A DNA stretch of 64,000 bases, taken from NCBI RefSeq assembly GCF_000235425.2, contig NZ_KI912266.1:7572866-7636865 (forward strand), read 5' to 3'. This DNA is from Pseudofrankia saprophytica. GTDB taxonomy: Bacteria > Actinomycetota > Actinomycetes > Frankiales > Frankiaceae. Of the stretch, positions 17,541 to 26,143 are shown one piece after another (position 1 is the first letter of the stretch; the number at the start of each line of letters is the position of its first letter). The notes beneath the pieces were generated by a model. The model was not told the DNA's origin. It made no database searches and worked only from the letters and a program-made list of their open reading frames with translations. A program made the translations under genes and the position numbers.

Positions 17541-17630
17541 GCATACACCGCTCAACGTCCATGTCCACCCGTCCAGCGGGCTCGCCGCCCGGCGCCAGGT
17601 CTCGCGGAAAAGCGACATGACAGTGCGGCC
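17541..17630. repeat. 90-bp direct repeat, copy B (ada 5'-end fragment)
   Basis: This second copy of the 15821-15910 sequence lies in the same orientation. On the minus strand it still reads MDVERCMRAL and then diverges and stops, so it is a dead fragment of the ada start and its upstream region. Confidence 0.85.
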
Positions 17631-17664
17631 CCGCGGTCCCTGGCGGTAGGTCACCGGCCGGGCG

Positions 17665-17769
17665 ACTGTGCGCGTCCATGCACAGTGGAGTCGATGCGCA
17701 CGTACATGCGCAGAGGAGCCGATGTGCACGGACGCGCACATCGACTAGAGTGTGCACGTGCGCGCACAC
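17665..17769. promoter_or_regulatory. Four-site operator array for HipB
   Basis: Four inverted repeats share the form TGYGC-N8-GCRCA: ACTGTGC/GCACAGT (17665-17686), GATGCGC/GCGCAGA (17693-17714), GATGTGC/GCACATC (17721-17742) and GTGTGC/GCACAC (17750-17769). Their centres are exactly 28 bp apart. The last site covers the hipB start, and a TAGAGT -10 box (17746-17751) lies between sites 3 and 4. The N8-spaced half-sites parallel the known HipB operators of E. coli, so autorepression is very likely. Confidence 0.8.
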
Positions 17770-18075
17770 GACCAGGCCGGAATACGGCTTACGGATGCCC
17801 AGAGCCTCGGGCTGTTCGTGCGGGCGGAGCGCCGGCGACGGGGCATGACACAGATCCAGCTGTGCGCTGAGGCGCTGGTAAGCCGTCGGTGGCTCTCGGA
17901 CATGGAGGCCGGCAAGCCCACCGCCGAGATCGGGCTCGTCTTCCGGGTCATGGACGCGCTGGGTCAGATGTTGCTGGCCGCGCCCATCGTGTTGGGCCCC
18001 GACGACATCGACCTGGACGAGGTCCTCCGACGCTACGAGAATCCAGGCGGCCCTCATGGTGACGCCCATGCCTGA
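17758..18075 (+). CDS. hipB: HipB-type antitoxin / XRE-family repressor
   Basis: This protein of about 105 residues has one XRE helix-turn-helix (LGLFVRAERRRRGMTQIQL then CAEALVSRRWLSDMEAGKP). It should neutralise HipA and repress the operon by binding the four upstream sites. GTG 17758 is chosen because TAGAGT lies six bases before it, giving a leaderless message. GTG 17752 is in frame and possible. There is no Shine-Dalgarno sequence. The 3' end overlaps hipA by eight bases, or twenty if hipA starts earlier. Confidence 0.85.
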   Translation: MRAHDQAGIRLTDAQSLGLFVRAERRRRGMTQIQLCAEALVSRRWLSDMEAGKPTAEIGLVFRVMDALGQMLLAAPIVLGPDDIDLDEVLRRYENPGGPHGDAHA

Positions 18076-19363
18076 CGATCGCCTTCTCGTCGTGTTGCTG
18101 GGGGGACGGCGTGTCGGCGAGTTGGCAATGGACGCTACCGGCAAGTTCCGCTTCACCTATGACGAGGCCTGGTCGGCCGACCAGAACGCGACTCCCCTGT
18201 CCCTGTCCATGCCCGTAGGCCAGCCCGAGCATGGTGACGGTCCGGTGCGGGCCTTTATCTGGGGCCTGCTTCCGGACAACGAAAGAGTGCTGGAGCGGTG
18301 GGCGGCGGAGTACCAGGTCTCGCCACGCAACCCGTTCGCGCTGCTGCGGCATGTCGGCGAGGACTGCGCTGGCGGAGCGCAGTTCGTGATTCCAGAACGC
18401 GTCGACGCGCTACTCGCCGGCAAGGGTTCGGTCCGGTGGCTCGACGAAGCCGAGATAGCCGACCGGCTGCGCATTCTGCGTGCGGACCCGACCGCGTGGC
18501 ACGCGCATAGCACGGGGCAGTTCAGCCTCGCTGGCGCGCAGGCGAAGACGGCGCTGCACTATGACGATTTCACTGGGCGGTGGGGCGATCCTGCTGGCGC
18601 GACCCCGACCACGCACATCCTCAAGCCCGCGATCAGCGGACTGGACGACCACGACCTCAACGAGCACCTTTGCCTGTCAGCCGCGAGATTGCTCGGTATG
18701 TCGGTCGCACACACGGAGGTGCTGTCCTTCGGCGCCGAAAGGGTTATCGCCGTATCCCGCTATGACCGGGTCCAGAACCCCGCGGGACGAGTCATCCGCG
18801 TCCACCAAGAAGACATGTGCCAAGCGGCCGGTGTATCGCCGACCATCAAGTACCAAAACGAGGGCGGGCCCGGCCCCGAGCAGATCATCGATATTCTGCG
18901 CAGATACGTCCGGCCGGCGGCCTCGGCCGCCCAGCACGTGGACCGGTTCGTCGACGCGCTGGCGTTCAACTGGGTCATCGGGGGAACGGACGCGCATGCG
19001 AAGAACTACTCCGTCCTGCTCGCCGGCGCCCAGGCCCGCCTCGCGCCGCTCTACGACGTCGCCAGCGTGCTCGCCTACGACGACGTCTACCTACCAAAGC
19101 TCCGGCTGGCCATGAGGATAGGCGGTGAGTACCGCGTGGCGGCGATTTACGGTCGTCACTGGCGCCGATTCGCGACAGCCAACGGTCTGGACCCCGACGA
19201 GATCATCGCCCGAGCCCGCCGCATCATCGAGCGAGCCCCCGACGCGTTCGCGACCGTCGCGACCGCCCCGTCCGTCCAGGTCCTGGACAGCGGACTGCCG
19301 TCCAGGCTCGCGGACCGAGTCGCGCAGGCCGCGCAGGCTCGCGGCCGCGCGCTCGACCACTGA
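18068..19363 (+). CDS. hipA: HipA-family serine/threonine kinase toxin
   Basis: This 431-residue protein has the HipA layout: an N-subdomain (LLVVLLGGRRVGEL, GPVRAFIWGLLPDNE), the loop FSLAGAQAKTAL with the autophosphorylated serine region, and HILKP. It also has SRYDR, HQEDMCQAAG, the catalytic GGTDAHAKNYS and the metal-binding YDVAS. HipA kinases phosphorylate translation factors such as glutamyl-tRNA synthetase and cause dormancy. All key residues appear intact, so it is probably active. ATG 18068 gives the typical N-terminus, and ATG 18056 is the alternative. Confidence 0.92.
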   Translation: MPDDRLLVVLLGGRRVGELAMDATGKFRFTYDEAWSADQNATPLSLSMPVGQPEHGDGPVRAFIWGLLPDNERVLERWAAEYQVSPRNPFALLRHVGEDCAGGAQFVIPERVDALLAGKGSVRWLDEAEIADRLRILRADPTAWHAHSTGQFSLAGAQAKTALHYDDFTGRWGDPAGATPTTHILKPAISGLDDHDLNEHLCLSAARLLGMSVAHTEVLSFGAERVIAVSRYDRVQNPAGRVIRVHQEDMCQAAGVSPTIKYQNEGGPGPEQIIDILRRYVRPAASAAQHVDRFVDALAFNWVIGGTDAHAKNYSVLLAGAQARLAPLYDVASVLAYDDVYLPKLRLAMRIGGEYRVAAIYGRHWRRFATANGLDPDEIIARARRIIERAPDAFATVATAPSVQVLDSGLPSRLADRVAQAAQARGRALDH

Positions 19364-19417
19364 CCCTCCGGGGAGCCGTACGCGGCGCCCACCGACGACG
19401 GCGACCGACCGCACGGA

Positions 19418-21121
19418 TCAGGGCAGGTAGCGCTTCCGCAGGGCGTTCTTGGCGATCTTGCCCATGTCGGTGCGGGGGAGGTCGTCGACGATCTCGAGCT
19501 GCTCGGGGAGCTTGAACTTCGCCAGGCCGGCGGCCAGGGCGTGGGCGGCGAGGTCGGCGAGGGTGACGGGCGCGGCGCCTTCGGCCAGGCGGATGACGGC
19601 GCAGCAGCGCTCGCCGGTGCGCTCGTCGGGGAGGCCGATGACGGCGACCTCGGCGACGGACGGGTGGGTGACGAGGATGCCCTCGACCTCGGGCGCCGCG
19701 ATGTTCTCCGCGTTGCGGATGATGACGTCCTTGCGGCGGCCGGTGATGCGGACATGGCCGCGCGGGCCGACGACGCCGAGGTCGCCGGTGCGGAAGAAGC
19801 CGTCGGCGTCGAAGAGGTCGGCGGTCTCGGCGGCGGGGACGCCGAGGTAGCCGGCGAAGAGCTGCGCGCCGCGGACCAGCAGCTCGCCCTCCTCGCCGGG
19901 GGCGCACGGGGTGCCGTCGAACGCGACCACCCGCAGCTCGACGCCCGGGGCTGGGCGGCCCTCGGTGACGGTGAGCTCGTCGTCGGAGTCGTCGAGGCGG
20001 GCGTGCGTCGCCAGCGGGAACTCGGTCATGCCCCAGCTGGAGAGCACGCCGCGGCCGCCGAGCTCGGCGGCGACCTCGGCATGCAGGCCGGGTGGCTTGG
20101 GCGCGCCGCCGCTGAACGCCGCCCGCAGCTTCGGGAACAGCACCGCGTCGGGGTCCTTCGCCCGGTCGGCGGCCGCGGCGGCGATGTACGCCCGCAGGAA
20201 CGGCAGGGCCGAGCCGAGGAAGGTCGCGCCGAGCGCCGCCATCGTCCGCGGGGACGCCTCGGCGTCGAAGCTGTCGAGCAGCAGCAGCCGCATCCCGGAC
20301 AGCAGCGACGCGGAGAGCATGACGGCGCCGCCGATGTGGGCGATCGGGAACGCGATCGGATAGAGGTCGGCGGGCGTCGACGCGACGCCGGAGACGCTGC
20401 CGCGGGCCGCGACCGACACCGAGACATCGGTGTGCAGCACGCCCTTCGGGTCCGCGGTGGTGCCCGAGGTGCTGTAGATCCAGCGGGCCTCCCGCGGCCC
20501 GGCCGGCGGCGCCGGGGGTGGGACCGGCTCGGACTCGGCGGCCATCGGCAGGGCAAGACTCGGCAGGGCAAGGTGGTCGTTCGGCGAACCCGCCGCCGCG
20601 GCACCGGGTTCGCCGAGCGCGATCGCGCGATGGTCGACGAGCAGTACGTCGATGGCGGGTTCACCGGCGTCGACGCGCGCGGCGCTGATCGCGGAGATCA
20701 TCGCCTCGTGGTCGAAGCCGCGCCAGCGCGGCACCGTGACGAACAGCGAGGTAGCCGCCTTCGCGGTGACGTAGGCGACCTCGCGCTCGCGCAGCGTCGG
20801 GATGATCGGGTTCTGGGTGGCGCCGAGGCGGGCGAGCGCGACCATGAGCACCGCCGACTCCAGCGTCGTCGGCAGCTGCCAGCTCACCACGGTGCCGACG
20901 CCGACGCCGCGCGCGGCGAGCGCGGCCGCGACCCGCTCGACGGCACGCCGGAACTGCGCGGCGGTCAGGCTCCGGCCGAGATCGTCGAGCAGCAGCTCGG
21001 TGTCGGGCGTGGCCGCCGCCCGGCGCTGGACCAGCTCCCAGAAGGAGCTCGCATCCCAGACGGGTGCGGGCGGGCCCGCGTACACGCCGTCGGTCCGCGC
21101 GCTTTCCGCCGTGCCGCTCAC
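19418..21121 (-). CDS. Acyl-CoA synthetase (AMP-forming)
   Basis: This 567-residue ANL-superfamily ligase activates a carboxylic acid through an acyl-adenylate to its CoA thioester. Motifs: P-loop IYSTSGTTADPKGV, SSWGMTEFP, the hinge TGRRKDVIIRNAENIAAPEVE (split: TGRRKDVII, RNAENIAAPEVE) and the C-terminal catalytic Lys in MGKIAKNALRK. It starts with GTG. It is the last gene of a minus-strand series with the amidohydrolase and the thiamine-diphosphate-like gene, but a strong hairpin separates it from the amidohydrolase. The substrate cannot be told from sequence. Confidence 0.92.
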   Translation of the reverse strand: MSGTAESARTDGVYAGPPAPVWDASSFWELVQRRAAATPDTELLLDDLGRSLTAAQFRRAVERVAAALAARGVGVGTVVSWQLPTTLESAVLMVALARLGATQNPIIPTLREREVAYVTAKAATSLFVTVPRWRGFDHEAMISAISAARVDAGEPAIDVLLVDHRAIALGEPGAAAAGSPNDHLALPSLALPMAAESEPVPPPAPPAGPREARWIYSTSGTTADPKGVLHTDVSVSVAARGSVSGVASTPADLYPIAFPIAHIGGAVMLSASLLSGMRLLLLDSFDAEASPRTMAALGATFLGSALPFLRAYIAAAAADRAKDPDAVLFPKLRAAFSGGAPKPPGLHAEVAAELGGRGVLSSWGMTEFPLATHARLDDSDDELTVTEGRPAPGVELRVVAFDGTPCAPGEEGELLVRGAQLFAGYLGVPAAETADLFDADGFFRTGDLGVVGPRGHVRITGRRKDVIIRNAENIAAPEVEGILVTHPSVAEVAVIGLPDERTGERCCAVIRLAEGAAPVTLADLAAHALAAGLAKFKLPEQLEIVDDLPRTDMGKIAKNALRKRYLP

Positions 21122-21222
21122 CCGATCAACCGCCTTCTTCTCGCAGGTCAGCCCAGGCGAGGGGCCCCGCGACCACGGGTTTCCTCGTGTACCCGGAGCC
21201 CGTTCCAGGGGTCAGGAAGCCG

Positions 21223-21265
21223 CCGCCGACGGCCGTCCGCGCGAGGCGGACGACCGTCGGCGGCC
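21223..21265 (-). terminator. Strong hairpin after the amidohydrolase gene
   Basis: A 19-bp stem (21223-21241 with 21247-21265, one mismatch) around the loop GCGAG lies 14 bases beyond the amidohydrolase stop. It should terminate or attenuate transcription before the acyl-CoA synthetase gene. Confidence 0.8.
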
Positions 21266-21279
21266 GGAATGAAACAGCG

Positions 21280-22563
21280 TCAGGCAGTAGCCTTCGAGGC
21301 CATCTCGGCGAGGGAGATGCCGTCGTGCTTGATCTCGAAGCGGCCCTTGTCGAACGGGCGGATCTCCACGTCGTGGCCGGCGACCTCGGCGCGCAGCGCC
21401 CCGACGGTGCTCTTCTCCTTCGGCCGGTGCGCGAACGGGTCGAACGAGTACCAGCGCATCGCGTTCTCGTACGACATCTTGTTGACGTCCTCAGCCGGCA
21501 CCCCGACCGCGGACCTGAGCAGCTCCTCGCCCGGCCACGGCCAGCTGGAGTCCGAGTGCGGGTAGTCGCACTCCCACGCGATGTTGTCGATACCGATCTT
21601 GTGGCGCAGCTCCACACCGACCGGGTCCTCGATGAAACACGTCAGGAAATGCTCCCGGAACACCTCGCTCGGCAGCTTCCCGCCGAAGTTCTGACCGGTC
21701 CACAGGTGGTGCATGTCGTAGGTCCGGTCCAGGCGCTCCAGGAAGTACGGGATCCACCCGGTCCCACCCTCGGACAGCGCGATCTTGATCGTCGGGAACT
21801 CCTTGAGCACCCGCGACCAGAGCAGGTCAGCCGCCGCACTGCAGATGTTCATCGGCTGCAGGGTGATCAGGACGTCCATCGGGGCGTCGGGCGCGGTGAA
21901 CGTGAGCTTGCCCGACGAGCCGAGGTGGATCGAGAGCACCGTGTCGGTCTCGACCAGCGCCCTCCACAGCGGATCCCAGTGCGCGTCGTGGAAGCTCGGG
22001 TAGCCCAGGGTCGCCGGGTTCTCGGTGAAGGTGATCGAATGGCAGCCCTTCGCCGCGAGCCGGTGGACCTCCGCCGCGGCCAGCTGCGGGTCCCACAGCA
22101 CCGGCAGGCCCATCGGGATGAACCGGCCGGGGTAGGCGCCGCACCACTCGTCGATATGCCAGTCGTTGTACGCCTGGACGACGCTCAGCGCCAGGTCCTT
22201 GTCGTCCGCGGCCGCGAACAGCCGAGCGGAGAAACCCGGGAACGACGGGAAGCACATCGAGCCCAGCACCCCGCCCGCGGACATGTCCTTGACCCGCTCG
22301 TGGATGTCGTAACAGCCAGGGCGCATCTCGTCGAAGGCGGTCGGCTCGACGCCGTACTCCTCCTTCGGCCGCCCGGCCACCGCGTTCAGACCCACGTTCG
22401 GGATGATCGAACCGTTGAACGTCCACACATCCGAGCCGTCCTCGCGGTGGAGGACCTTCGGCGCCTGATCGGCGAACTTCGCCGGCAGGCGGCCCTGGAA
22501 CATGTTGGGCGGTTCGACGAGATGGTCATCAACACTGATCAGGATGAGGTCTTCCACGTTCAT
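21280..22563 (-). CDS. Amidohydrolase family protein (amidohydrolase_2)
   Basis: This 427-residue TIM-barrel metal hydrolase or decarboxylase of PF04909 type has probable metal ligands in ISVDDHLVEPP, a central His in SIHLGSSG and the late Asp/His in WECDYPHSD. It is a close paralogue of the protein at 44578, sharing blocks such as PGCYDIHER, MDVLITLQPMN-like text and ALSEGGTGW. ATG 22563 follows GGAGG, and a longer frame to 22617 is rejected. The family includes hydrolases and nonoxidative decarboxylases of ring compounds; the reaction here is unknown. Confidence 0.9.
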   Translation of the reverse strand: MNVEDLILISVDDHLVEPPNMFQGRLPAKFADQAPKVLHREDGSDVWTFNGSIIPNVGLNAVAGRPKEEYGVEPTAFDEMRPGCYDIHERVKDMSAGGVLGSMCFPSFPGFSARLFAAADDKDLALSVVQAYNDWHIDEWCGAYPGRFIPMGLPVLWDPQLAAAEVHRLAAKGCHSITFTENPATLGYPSFHDAHWDPLWRALVETDTVLSIHLGSSGKLTFTAPDAPMDVLITLQPMNICSAAADLLWSRVLKEFPTIKIALSEGGTGWIPYFLERLDRTYDMHHLWTGQNFGGKLPSEVFREHFLTCFIEDPVGVELRHKIGIDNIAWECDYPHSDSSWPWPGEELLRSAVGVPAEDVNKMSYENAMRWYSFDPFAHRPKEKSTVGALRAEVAGHDVEIRPFDKGRFEIKHDGISLAEMASKATA

Positions 22564-22620
22564 GCCGAGCCTCCGCTCACGAGCAAGTCCGTCAGAGGCA
22601 ACGTGTCCTCTTGACAACTG

Positions 22621-22632
22621 ATTGGATCCAAT
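22621..22632. promoter_or_regulatory. Perfect palindrome upstream of the amidohydrolase gene
   Basis: ATTGGATCCAAT lies 58 bases upstream of the amidohydrolase start, next to TTGACAACTG, in the only A+T-rich spot of the gap. It is a candidate operator. Confidence 0.4.
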
Positions 22633-22659
22633 ATGCCGCCCATCGGCAAGTAGCCCGAA

Positions 22660-24033
22660 TCACATGGGACCAGCCGGCGGGCTGAGAGTCCAGGCGACCA
22701 GCGGGCCGGCCGCGGCGATCAGTTCCTGAGTGGCGGCGTAGTCGACGGGCAGTTCGAGGACGTGCACGCCCGGGGTGGCGAGCGCGTCGAGGAGCCATTC
22801 CCGGTGCTGGCTCGACGATCGGGGCGCGCCCCGATCGCCCCAGACCTCGACGACGAGCGTGACACCGAGGCGCCCGGCCCAGTCCAGGCAGGCCGCGGCG
22901 ACGCCCGCGCGGGGCGGGTGGTCGACCACCGCCACGCCAACGCCGCCCTCGCCGCCAACGCCGCCCTCGCCGGCGAGGGCGGCGGACAGCGCGCCCGCGA
23001 TCGCCACGCCGTCCCGTCCGGCCGCCGGCACCCGGACGCTACCCAGCCGGACCGTCGAGAACGTCCGGCCGATCCAGTGCGCGGCCGGGCCCGGCTCAGT
23101 CCACACGGAGCCGCCCGCCGGCAGCACCGCGGCGAGGTCGGCCGCCGCGCACGCCGGGTTCAGCGGCGCGCCGGTGGCCGCGTACAGCGGGCCCGCGACG
23201 GCGGCGAGCTCCCGGTAGAGCGCGGGACGCGGGCCGCCCTCGACGACGGGAACCCGTGCCCGCATCGTCGCGGCGGCGGCCGGCAGGTCGGCGGGGTCGA
23301 CGGTGACCAGCCGCGCCGGGTCGATTCCGGCGGCGGTGAACAACATGGGGGCACACTCGTCGGCGTCCAGCCCGACGGCGACGACCACCGCGTCCGGGTG
23401 CGCGCCGGCGAGCGCGAGGTCGCGTTCCTGCAGGCAGCCGGTGCCGAGATGGTGCGGGCTGTCCCAGCGGAACACGCCCTTGGCGGTGAAGGCGTTGAGC
23501 ACGCCCAGCTCGCCGCGCGCGGCGAGCTGGGCCAGGTCCGGCACCGCGCCCGCGCGGACGACGCCTCGGCCGGCGAGCACCAGGTCGACCTCGGTCGGCC
23601 CCGTGGAACCCGGCCGCCAGGCGGCGCCCGACAACCGCGGCGCGAGGCTCGGGTCGCCAGGTGTCGTCACGGGAGGCCGGGCCGGATCCGGGTCGGTCAT
23701 CAGGTTGAAGTGGAGGCGGACGGCGACCGCGCCAGCGCCCGCCTTCCTCGCCCGTAGGACGGCGGCGGCGAGTTCGGACGCGTCGCGGGCGGTCACCGGC
23801 TCGCCGGGATCCATCCGCCGGGAGAGGAGGGTCAGCGTCTCGCCGTCCCACAGGGCGCCGAGACCGCCGCCCATCGTCCCCTCGGCCTCGGCGAGCGCGA
23901 GCGCGCACTCCAGGTCCGGCGCCGGCACGGCTCGGATGCCGGGGATCGCCCGGGCGGCGCCGCCACCCGGGCCGTCGGGCGTCTCGATCACGTATTGGAG
24001 GCCCTGGCGGCGCAGCCAGTCACCGACCGTCAT
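22660..24033 (-). CDS. Degenerate thiamine-diphosphate-enzyme-like protein
   Basis: This 457-residue protein resembles the order of acetolactate synthase-type enzymes. The best match is the central domain (VDLVLAGRGVVRAGAVPDLA and GELGVLNAFTAKGVFRWDSPH). The usual N-terminal catalytic Glu context and the C-terminal GDG-N26-NN cofactor motif are not visible, and an AVVDHPPRAGVAAACLDWAG segment stands where the motif would be. It may therefore not bind thiamine diphosphate. The chain is short for the family (about 550). It diverges from the gene at 24087 and lies upstream of the amidohydrolase. Confidence 0.6.
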   Translation of the reverse strand: MTVGDWLRRQGLQYVIETPDGPGGGAARAIPGIRAVPAPDLECALALAEAEGTMGGGLGALWDGETLTLLSRRMDPGEPVTARDASELAAAVLRARKAGAGAVAVRLHFNLMTDPDPARPPVTTPGDPSLAPRLSGAAWRPGSTGPTEVDLVLAGRGVVRAGAVPDLAQLAARGELGVLNAFTAKGVFRWDSPHHLGTGCLQERDLALAGAHPDAVVVAVGLDADECAPMLFTAAGIDPARLVTVDPADLPAAAATMRARVPVVEGGPRPALYRELAAVAGPLYAATGAPLNPACAAADLAAVLPAGGSVWTEPGPAAHWIGRTFSTVRLGSVRVPAAGRDGVAIAGALSAALAGEGGVGGEGGVGVAVVDHPPRAGVAAACLDWAGRLGVTLVVEVWGDRGAPRSSSQHREWLLDALATPGVHVLELPVDYAATQELIAAAGPLVAWTLSPPAGPM

Positions 24034-24074
24034 GCTCCCCCTTCGATCCTTCCACCGGTGAAAGGTATGTTATA

Positions 24075-24089
24075 TACAATCTGCGTGTG
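24075..24089 (+). promoter_or_regulatory. -10 box and leaderless start
   Basis: TACAAT at 24075-24080 stands six bases before the GTG at 24087, within the A+T-rich GTATGTTATATACAAT. This spacing fits leaderless transcription. No convincing -35 box is seen, so an activator may be needed. Confidence 0.5.
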
Positions 24090-24836
24090 ACGACGAACAC
24101 CAAGGTCTACACCCACGAGTTCATCGACATCGTGGGCACGAACCGGGCGAACTACGTCCACCACATGACCGCGAACTGGAGCCCGATCGCCCAGGAGGAG
24201 CGCAACCAGCTCTGCTACGGCGTCTGGGGCGTGATCGGTACCACCGGGCGCTGGCCGCAGGTGATCAACATGTGGGAGGAGGACGGCTTCGACGGCCTCG
24301 CGGCCGGTCTCGAGCACGAGACGAAGTCCGCCACCTTCCAGGACCCCAAGCTCGCCAAGTGGTGGCAGGAGGCGTCCGGCTACCGCAGCGGCGGTCTCGA
24401 CCGGATCGTCGTCCCGGCACCGTGGGCGCCGACCATCGAGCAGCTGTGCGCCGAGGGCGTGCGCGGCGACGTGTACGCCCACGAGCTGGTCAAGGTCCCG
24501 CGCGGGACCGCCAGCGACTTCCTGGAGATCGCCGCCGACGAGGCGGCGCCGGTGTACGCGCCGTTCGGCTGGAAGCTCGTCGGCGCGTTCCGCACCGCGC
24601 TGGCCGACGAGTCCGAGTGCCTGCTGCTGTGGGGCATCGAGAGCATGCAGGCCTGGGCCGAGCTGGAGAAGGCGGCCACCTTCGGCGGCGAGGCGGTGAA
24701 CGGCTGGCGCAAGCGGCTGTTCGAGGTCAGCGAGTCGTCCGGCCGTTTCCTGATGCGCGACGCGCCACTGTCGCCGATGCGTATCGGCCGCCAGCCCAGC
24801 CGTTCCGACCGGCACGAGGGCTGGACGGACCTGTAG
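24087..24836 (+). CDS. Uncharacterised protein, possible dimeric alpha/beta-barrel type
   Basis: A 249-residue soluble protein without signal or membrane segments. It starts VTTNTKVYTHEFIDIVGTNR and contains patterns such as WPQVINMWEEDGFDGL and VYAHELVKVPRGTASDFLE that suggest two ferredoxin-like halves, as in NIPSNAP or EthD-like proteins. The resemblance is weak and no catalytic residue is evident. It is followed 64 bases later by an acyl-CoA dehydrogenase, so the two may share a transcript and a pathway. Confidence 0.7.
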   Translation: MTTNTKVYTHEFIDIVGTNRANYVHHMTANWSPIAQEERNQLCYGVWGVIGTTGRWPQVINMWEEDGFDGLAAGLEHETKSATFQDPKLAKWWQEASGYRSGGLDRIVVPAPWAPTIEQLCAEGVRGDVYAHELVKVPRGTASDFLEIAADEAAPVYAPFGWKLVGAFRTALADESECLLLWGIESMQAWAELEKAATFGGEAVNGWRKRLFEVSESSGRFLMRDAPLSPMRIGRQPSRSDRHEGWTDL

Positions 24837-24900
24837 GCACAGGTCCATGAACGTCGCAGGATCTGTAGCCGTCGAGGAAGGCGTCCGGGAGGGGTCTGGC

Positions 24901-26007
24901 GTGAGCGTGTCGTTCAGCGAGGAACGCGAGCAGTTGCGCGGGGTCGTGCGCGAGTTCCTCGCGGACGTCGCGGGCGAGGAGGCGGTGCGCGCGGCCATGG
25001 TCTCGCCCGCCGGCTGGGACCCGGCCGTGTGGCGCGGCCTGGCCGAGGATCTCGGCGTCCTGGGCCTGGGCATCCCGGAGGAGCTCGGTGGTGTCGGCTA
25101 CGGCTTCGCCGAGATCGGTGTCGTCTTCGAGGAGAGCGGCGCCGCCCTGCTGTGCGCACCCCACCTGGCCACGGTCACCGCCGCGCAGGCGCTGCTCGCC
25201 GCCGGCGACGACGCCGCGGCGGCCGACCTGCTGCCGCCGGTCGCCGCCGGGACCGTCGCGACGCTCGCGGTGACCGAGGCCGACGGACGCTTCGAGGAGT
25301 CGTCGGTGCGGGCGACCGCCGAGCGCGCCGCCGTCGGCTGGCGGCTGACGGGTACCAAGATGTTCGTGCTGGACGGCGCCACCGCCGAGCTCGTCCTCGT
25401 CGCCGCTCGCACCGGCGCCGGGGTGAGCCTCTTCGCGGTCGACGGCGCCGCGGACGGGCTGCGCCGCACCGGCCTGGCGACCCTCGACCAGACCCGCCGG
25501 CAGGCGCGCCTCGACCTCGCCGGCGCGCCCGGGCGGCTCATCGGCGCGGAGGGCGGCGCCTGGCCCGCCATCGAGCGGGCGGTGCGGCTGGCGATTGTGG
25601 CGCTGGCCGCCGAGCAGGTCGGCGGCGCGAGCCGGGCGCTGGACATGGCCGTCGAGTACGCCAAGACCCGCGTCCAGTTCGGCCGGCCGATCGGCTCGTT
25701 CCAGGCCATCAAGCACAAGTGCGCGGACGTCCTCGTCGAGGTCGAGTCGGCCCGCTCGGCGGCCTACGCCGCGGCGGCGGCGGCGCAGCGGCCGGACGAC
25801 CCGGAGCTCGCGCTGGTCTCGAGCCTGGCCAAGGCCTACTGCTCCGACGCCTACGTGCACGCCGCCGCCGAGAACATCCAGATCCACGGCGGCATCGGCT
25901 TCACCTGGGAGCACCCGGCCCACCTCTACTTCAAGCGGGCGAAGAGCTCGCGGGTGCTGTTCGGTGACCCGGTCCACCACCGGGAGCTACTGGCCCGTCA
26001 GCTATAG
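24901..26007 (+). CDS. Acyl-CoA dehydrogenase
   Basis: This 368-residue flavoprotein introduces an alpha-beta double bond into an acyl-CoA. It has the N-terminal helical domain (FSEEREQLRGVVREFL), a middle beta domain (LAVTEADGRF, GTKMFVLDG) and a C-terminal FAD-binding domain (AKTRVQFGRPIGSFQAIKH, ENIQIHGGIGFTWEHPAHLY). GTG 24901 is preferred because GGGAGGGG lies eight bases before it. The ATG at 24847 would add 18 atypical residues. A 15-bp tandem duplication spans the stop codon (25998-26027). Confidence 0.92.
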   Translation: MSVSFSEEREQLRGVVREFLADVAGEEAVRAAMVSPAGWDPAVWRGLAEDLGVLGLGIPEELGGVGYGFAEIGVVFEESGAALLCAPHLATVTAAQALLAAGDDAAAADLLPPVAAGTVATLAVTEADGRFEESSVRATAERAAVGWRLTGTKMFVLDGATAELVLVAARTGAGVSLFAVDGAADGLRRTGLATLDQTRRQARLDLAGAPGRLIGAEGGAWPAIERAVRLAIVALAAEQVGGASRALDMAVEYAKTRVQFGRPIGSFQAIKHKCADVLVEVESARSAAYAAAAAAQRPDDPELALVSSLAKAYCSDAYVHAAAENIQIHGGIGFTWEHPAHLYFKRAKSSRVLFGDPVHHRELLARQL

Positions 26008-26143
26008 CCAACTCAGCTATAGCCAACAAGGACGGAGGGCCGTCCCACCAGCGGCTTCACCAGCGACGACCCGTCGGGCATTACGCGGCCGCGCGGCACG
26101 GTAGGTTTGTGAACAGCCTCAAGCTCCGGATCGGAGTCCCGCT

